Source: Nitrospira sp.
GTDB lineage: Bacteria > Nitrospirota > Thermodesulfovibrionia > Thermodesulfovibrionales > SM23-35
DNA: 15,207 nucleotides
Direction: 5' to 3'
Assembly (NCBI GenBank): GCA_016873575.1
Contig: VGWY01000036.1
Span: 1 to 15,207 of the forward strand
Part shown: piece after piece, positions 11,471 through 15,207 of the stretch
Layout of the letters: every line of letters starts with the position of its first letter
Position numbering within the stretch: position 1 is the stretch's first letter
Notes under the pieces: generated by a model
Told to the model about the DNA's origin: nothing
Seen by the model: the letters and a program-made list of their open reading frames with translations, nothing else
The model's database searches: none
Position numbers and translations under genes: made by a program

Positions 11471-11526
11471 GGACTTAGGATCCAGTGGGTAACTCCGTAG
11501 GGGTTCAACTCCCCTCTCTCGCACCA
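11471..11526 (+). repeat. attR core: 56-bp direct repeat, right copy (tRNA-Leu 3' fragment)
   Basis: Identical to 603-658 and ends with the same CCA. The base before it (A, versus T at 602) and the sequence after it differ, fixing the repeat limits. Only the tRNA 3' part is present, so it is not a functional tRNA. The accA stop is 23 bp further right. Confidence 0.95.
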
Positions 11527-11549
11527 GAGGACAGAATCACAAGAACTTG

Positions 11550-12527
11550 CTAACCTTCTTCTTCAAAATTTCCTATCTTCCTGAATCTTTTGTATCTTTC
11601 TTCTACGAGCTTGGCCGGTGTCTTAGCGCTGAGTTCTTCGATAGCCTTTACAATATACTCTGTTAACTTCTCTGCTGTCACCTCCGGGGCCCTATGTGCT
11701 CCGCCGAGAGGTTCAGGGATGATATCGTCGATTATCTTGAAGCGCAGCAAATCCTGTGCAGTTAGCTTCAGTGCATACGCTGCTCTGGAGAAATCCTCTG
11801 TGCCAATATCCCCGTTCCTTTTCCAGAGTATTGCAGCACACCCTTCAGGAGAGATGACCGAGTAGACTGCATGCTCGAGCATATACAAACGGTCTGCTAC
11901 ACTCAGTCCGAGTGCCCCTCCACTTCCACCTTCTCCGATAACGATAGAGATGATCGGTGTCTTCAGTCGGGACATTTCCATCAGATTGACTGCTATCGCC
12001 TCTGCCTGACCTCTTTCCTCGGCACCAATTCCCGGATATGCACCGGGTGTATCAATAAAGGTTATCACGGGCTTCTTGAATTTCTCTGCCAGTTTCATCA
12101 GTCTGAGCGCCTTCCTGTATCCCTCTGGATGGAGCTGTCCGAAATTGCGGGATATCCGCTCCCTGGTTCCCCGTCCCTTCTGCTGGCCCAATATCATCAC
12201 TGGCATATCCTTTATCCGTGCAAAGCCTCCGACTATTGAGTGATCATCCGCAAATCTCCTGTCTCCATGTAATTCGATAAAGTCAGTGGTTATCATATTT
12301 ATATAATCGAGTGTATATGGCCTGTCAGGATGCCGTGCAACGAGTATCTTCTGCCATGGTGTAAGTGTTGAAAATATCTCTGAACGGAGTTCTTTTACCT
12401 TCTTTTCGAGTTTCTTTACCTCACCTGATAGATTAATATCCTTCCCATCAGATATGCGCTTGAGCTCTTCTATCTTCAGCTCAAGTTCCTCTATGGGCTT
12501 CTCGAATTCAAGGTAATATCTGATCAT
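11550..12527 (-). CDS. accA: Acetyl-CoA carboxylase carboxyltransferase subunit alpha
   Basis: A 325-residue cytosolic enzyme subunit, close to the usual length (E. coli about 319). With AccD it transfers the carboxyl group from biotin on AccB to acetyl-CoA, giving malonyl-CoA for fatty-acid synthesis. The N-terminal helical region (1-60) is typical (YYLEFEKPIEELELKIEELK). The crotonase-type carboxyltransferase core follows with IELHGDRRFADD, GQQKGRGTRERI, FGQLHPEGYRKALRLM, FIDTPGAYPGIGAEERGQAE, IGEGGSGGALGL and ISPEGCAAILWK. The C-terminal part (VTAEKLTEYIVKAIEEL) is complete. The ATG overlaps the dnaE stop (ATGA), so the two genes are co-transcribed, a pairing seen in many bacteria. Its 3' end now faces the element's attR. 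Confidence 0.98.
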   Translation of the reverse strand: MIRYYLEFEKPIEELELKIEELKRISDGKDINLSGEVKKLEKKVKELRSEIFSTLTPWQKILVARHPDRPYTLDYINMITTDFIELHGDRRFADDHSIVGGFARIKDMPVMILGQQKGRGTRERISRNFGQLHPEGYRKALRLMKLAEKFKKPVITFIDTPGAYPGIGAEERGQAEAIAVNLMEMSRLKTPIISIVIGEGGSGGALGLSVADRLYMLEHAVYSVISPEGCAAILWKRNGDIGTEDFSRAAYALKLTAQDLLRFKIIDDIIPEPLGGAHRAPEVTAEKLTEYIVKAIEELSAKTPAKLVEERYKRFRKIGNFEEEG

Positions 12528-15207
12528 TGAAATATTACCGCTCCTTTACCTGCTATTTCCTCTATTCTGTGTATCATCTCATTGTCAGGGGATATCTTCA
12601 CCCCTGTTGCGATGAGTGCCTCAGCATCCTTGAGAAAAATCCTGAGATAGAGAGGATATTCTCCTTTGCTCTCAGCAATGAGAGCGTTCAGCATTTTCAG
12701 GCTTCCACTCTCTGAGAATGGATATCTGATGTTTATCTCAACCCTGGACTTGTTCCTTAATTCAATTTCATCTAACCTCGATATCTCTGTAGAAATAACC
12801 TTTATCCCTTTCTCGGTTCTGTCAATCGTGCCCTTGATGAGAAGCGGGGTATCTTTCTGCAGAAGGGGAAGATAGTTTCTGTAGAGGTCAGGGAAGACGA
12901 TCACCTCAATATTGCCCTCGGGGTCTTCAAGGATAAGATATGCCATTATCTCTGCCTTTGCCTTTGTTTGTATCTTTTTGATTCCTTTTAATATTCCCCC
13001 AATCTTTACCTCTGCCCCGTCAGCCATTTCTTCAAGTTCAGATATTTTTTTTGTACCGATTTTCTTGAGATCTCTTTCATATTTTATGAGTGGGTGTCCT
13101 GTTATATAAAATCCGAGTGCCTCTTTTTCGTATTTCAAAAGTTCATCTGAACTCCACTCTGCAATGGTTTGAGTAGATTCCTCAGGTGAACCACTAAAAA
13201 TACTCTGCTGACCGAATACTCGTGCTGTGTGTATCCTTGCACTACTATTAAAAAGCGCGTTCATGAATTCCATCGCCTCTGCTCTCTTTATACCTAATGA
13301 ATCAAAGGCCCCTGCCTTGATAAGGCTTTCAATAACCTTTTTGTTTACCTTCCTCTGGTCCACACGTTCAAGGAAATTTGATACCGAAGCGAACGGACCA
13401 TCAGCATCTCGTGCTTCGATTATTGACTCTATCGCAGATGAACCAACGCCCTTGACTGCCTCAAGACCAAAGCGTATCGAGTTTCCGATCACTGTGAACT
13501 CCTGTCCGGACTGGTTGATATCCGGCGGGAGCATCGTTATGCCCATCTCATGACACTCATTAATTGATTTGACAATCTTGTCTGTATTGTCCATATCAGC
13601 ACTCAGGGTAGCTGCCATAAACTCAACAGGATAATGTGCCTTTAAATACGCTGTCCAGTAAGCGAGGTGTGCGTATGCTGCTGCGTGTGATTTATTGAAA
13701 CCGTATTTCGCAAAAAGCGCCATCAGATCAAAAATCCTCGTTGCCTTTTTCTCAGAGATACCATTTGCCTTTGCGCCCTTAATGAATACCTCTTTCTGTT
13801 TCTCCATCTCTTCCGGCATCTTCTTCCCCATAGCCTTTCGCAGGATATCTGCCTGTCCCATGGTAAAGTTTGCAAGCTTGTTTGCTATTCTCATGACCTG
13901 CTCCTGGTAAAGGATAATGCCGTATGTCTCGTCCAGGATTTCCTTCAGTTGAGGGAGCTCATATTTCACTGGTATCTTGCCCTTTTTCGTTTTGATGAAG
14001 TCATCGATCATTCCGCTCCCTATGGGACCTGGCCGGTAAAGGGCAACGACTGCTATGATGTCTTCGAACCTGTTTGGTGACATCTTTCTGAGGAGCTCTC
14101 TCATCCCCTGACTTTCGAGCTGGAAGATGCCTGTCGTATGCCCGGAACTCAGCAGATCATATGTCTTCTTGTCTTCGAAAGAAATATCATTGAGAGAAAA
14201 ATCTTTGCTATTGCTCCTGATATACTTCATCGTTTTATCAATAACGGTGAGGGTCTTCAGACCCAATAGATCAAATTTTAAAAGTCCGATCTTTTCTATC
14301 GACCCCATATCGAACTGGGTCATGATGCTCGGATCTGAAGGATTCTTATAGAGCGGCGTATAGTCTGTTAAAGGAGTTGGAGAGATGACAACACCTGCAG
14401 CATGGGTTGATGCGTGTCTGCAGAGTCCCTGAAGTCTCATGGCTATATCGAGGAGTTCTTTTATCCTCGGATTATTATCATAAAGGGCATTCAATTCAGG
14501 CTCATCATTCATCGCCTTCTCTATCGTGATGTCTAACGTGTTCGGTACCAGTTTTGCAATCCTGTCAACTTCTGCATACGGGATATCAAGTGCCCTACCG
14601 ACATCCCGGATCGCAGCCTTCGCAGCCATTGTGCCAAATGTTATGATCTGTGCCACATGATCTTTTCCATATTTTTCTGCAACGTATGAGATAACCTCCG
14701 GTCTTCTATCTTTGCAAAGGTCTACGTCTATATCAGGCATGCTTATCCGTTCAGGATTCAGGAAGCGTTCAAAGACAAGATTATATTTGAAAGGATCAAT
14801 ATCTGTGATATCGAGGCAGTATGCGACCAGACTTCCTGCTGACGAGCCCCTCCCGGGTCCAACAGGTATTCCTTTCCCTTTTGCATGCCGTATAAAGTCC
14901 CAGACGATAAGAAAACATGATGCATAGCCCATCTTTTTGATCACATCGAGCTCTCTCCTGAGTCTCTCTCTATACATTTCATCTATCTTTGCACCCAATT
15001 TCTGATGCAGTCCTTCAAGGGCAATCTTCTCGAGGAATTCATCGGGTGTCTGCCCATTTCCAAGCTCATAAACCGGCAGCAGGTTTGCACCTAACCTGAA
15101 ATCAACATTACACCTTTCTGCAATTACCCTTGTGTTGCGTATTGCCTCGGGAATATCTTTAAACGCACGCTTCATCTCATCAGGTGACTTAAAATAAAAG
15201 CCATTAG
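12524..15207 (-). CDS. dnaE: DNA polymerase III subunit alpha (5' end outside the window)
   Basis: About 893 C-terminal residues of the replicative polymerase; the frame runs off the right edge (NGFYFKSPDEMKRAFKDIPE is the visible start), so roughly the N-terminal PHP domain is missing. Recognisable in order: the palm with GPGRGSSAGSLVAY and the catalytic PDIDVDLCKDRR; the finger region (HASTHAAGVVIS, FDLLGLKTLTVID); IILYQEQVM and YGFNKSHAAAYAHLAYWTAY; a helix-hairpin-helix (VKGVGSSAIESIIEARD); and an OB-fold (VKIGGILKGIKKIQTKAKAE ... GNIEVIVFPDLY). The C-terminal region after the OB-fold is short, as in many DnaE1 proteins outside the enterics. It overlaps accA by ATGA. An ordinary core chromosomal gene and a good marker for placing the host. 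Confidence 0.98.
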   Translation of the reverse strand, partial: NGFYFKSPDEMKRAFKDIPEAIRNTRVIAERCNVDFRLGANLLPVYELGNGQTPDEFLEKIALEGLHQKLGAKIDEMYRERLRRELDVIKKMGYASCFLIVWDFIRHAKGKGIPVGPGRGSSAGSLVAYCLDITDIDPFKYNLVFERFLNPERISMPDIDVDLCKDRRPEVISYVAEKYGKDHVAQIITFGTMAAKAAIRDVGRALDIPYAEVDRIAKLVPNTLDITIEKAMNDEPELNALYDNNPRIKELLDIAMRLQGLCRHASTHAAGVVISPTPLTDYTPLYKNPSDPSIMTQFDMGSIEKIGLLKFDLLGLKTLTVIDKTMKYIRSNSKDFSLNDISFEDKKTYDLLSSGHTTGIFQLESQGMRELLRKMSPNRFEDIIAVVALYRPGPIGSGMIDDFIKTKKGKIPVKYELPQLKEILDETYGIILYQEQVMRIANKLANFTMGQADILRKAMGKKMPEEMEKQKEVFIKGAKANGISEKKATRIFDLMALFAKYGFNKSHAAAYAHLAYWTAYLKAHYPVEFMAATLSADMDNTDKIVKSINECHEMGITMLPPDINQSGQEFTVIGNSIRFGLEAVKGVGSSAIESIIEARDADGPFASVSNFLERVDQRKVNKKVIESLIKAGAFDSLGIKRAEAMEFMNALFNSSARIHTARVFGQQSIFSGSPEESTQTIAEWSSDELLKYEKEALGFYITGHPLIKYERDLKKIGTKKISELEEMADGAEVKIGGILKGIKKIQTKAKAEIMAYLILEDPEGNIEVIVFPDLYRNYLPLLQKDTPLLIKGTIDRTEKGIKVISTEISRLDEIELRNKSRVEINIRYPFSESGSLKMLNALIAESKGEYPLYLRIFLKDAEALIATGVKISPDNEMIHRIEEIAGKGAVIFQ

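Larger units (their letters stand above)
603..11526. mobile_element. Integrated element in tRNA-Leu (about 10.9 kb), possible phage satellite
   Basis: The element is delimited by 56-bp perfect direct repeats (603-658 and 11471-11526); one unit of insertion is 10,868 bp. A tyrosine integrase gene lies beside the intact tRNA copy, as is usual for tRNA-targeted islands. Inside are a repressor, a Xis-like gene, replication genes (CHC2 zinc finger plus P-loop ATPase), a TerS-like gene, two toxin-antitoxin modules and a lipoprotein gene, all on the minus strand. No virion structural, large terminase or conjugative genes are seen. Boundaries are very secure; the class (phage satellite, cryptic prophage relic, or other integrative element) is inferred. 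Confidence 0.93.

Noticed and set aside
1..15207. CRISPR array or insertion sequence
   Set aside because: No regularly spaced 25-40-bp repeats with spacers and no transposase or terminal inverted repeats were seen.

Overview
The window is a bacterial chromosome segment carrying a site-specifically integrated genetic element of about 10.9 kb. Host genes lie on both sides: a tRNA-Leu(UAG) gene with gene remnants on the left, and the dnaE-accA pair (minus strand) on the right. The element lies between two copies of a 56-bp direct repeat (603-658 and 11471-11526) that is the 3' part of the tRNA-Leu gene. The left copy keeps the tRNA intact. Before integration the order would have been tRNA-Leu followed closely by accA and dnaE, transcribed toward each other. 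A lipoprotein signal peptide and the overall gene style suggest a diderm bacterium. Something like Nitrospirota or Desulfobacterota is possible, but I cannot fix the taxon from the sequence.

Left flank (1-573): a HicA toxin gene whose start overlaps the end of a cut-off upstream gene, then a frameshifted C-terminal scrap of an adenine-specific DNA methyltransferase, then a short ORF resembling the start of a nucleotide-cyclase-like protein. This looks like a decayed defence or accessory region.

Element (603-11526): every gene I can support is on the minus strand, so transcription runs from attR toward attL. In that direction the order is: toxin-antitoxin pair (higB/higA type); an AT-rich lipoprotein gene with PDZ-like and CsgG-like regions whose real start is hidden (CTG); a MerR-HicB fusion antitoxin with HicA; a zinc-ribbon protein and an unknown 242-aa protein, each preceded by a copy of the same structured leader; an 85-aa protein; a CHC2 zinc-finger primase fragment; a replication-type P-loop ATPase; a 121-aa protein; a terminase-small-subunit-like protein; a MazG-like protein; a Xis-like protein; an XRE repressor; and the tyrosine integrase beside the tRNA. 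No capsid, portal, tail, large terminase or conjugation genes are present. Integration and excision genes, a repressor, a replication module and a TerS-like gene in a tRNA-integrated island of this size recall phage satellites (PICI-like elements). That is an inference.

Control features read directly from the sequence: clusters of a GTAACC motif spaced 10-11 bp apart, about 130-150 bp inside each att core and again upstream of xis (candidate integrase arm sites); phased CCAA decamers beside the right cluster (candidate Xis sites); perfect palindromes inside the XRE and MerR-HicB promoters; an inverted repeat inside the higBA promoter; and two strong minus-strand terminators just inside attR that would insulate the element from accA read-through.

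Right flank (11527-15207): accA (complete) and dnaE (its 5' end lies outside the window), overlapping by ATGA.
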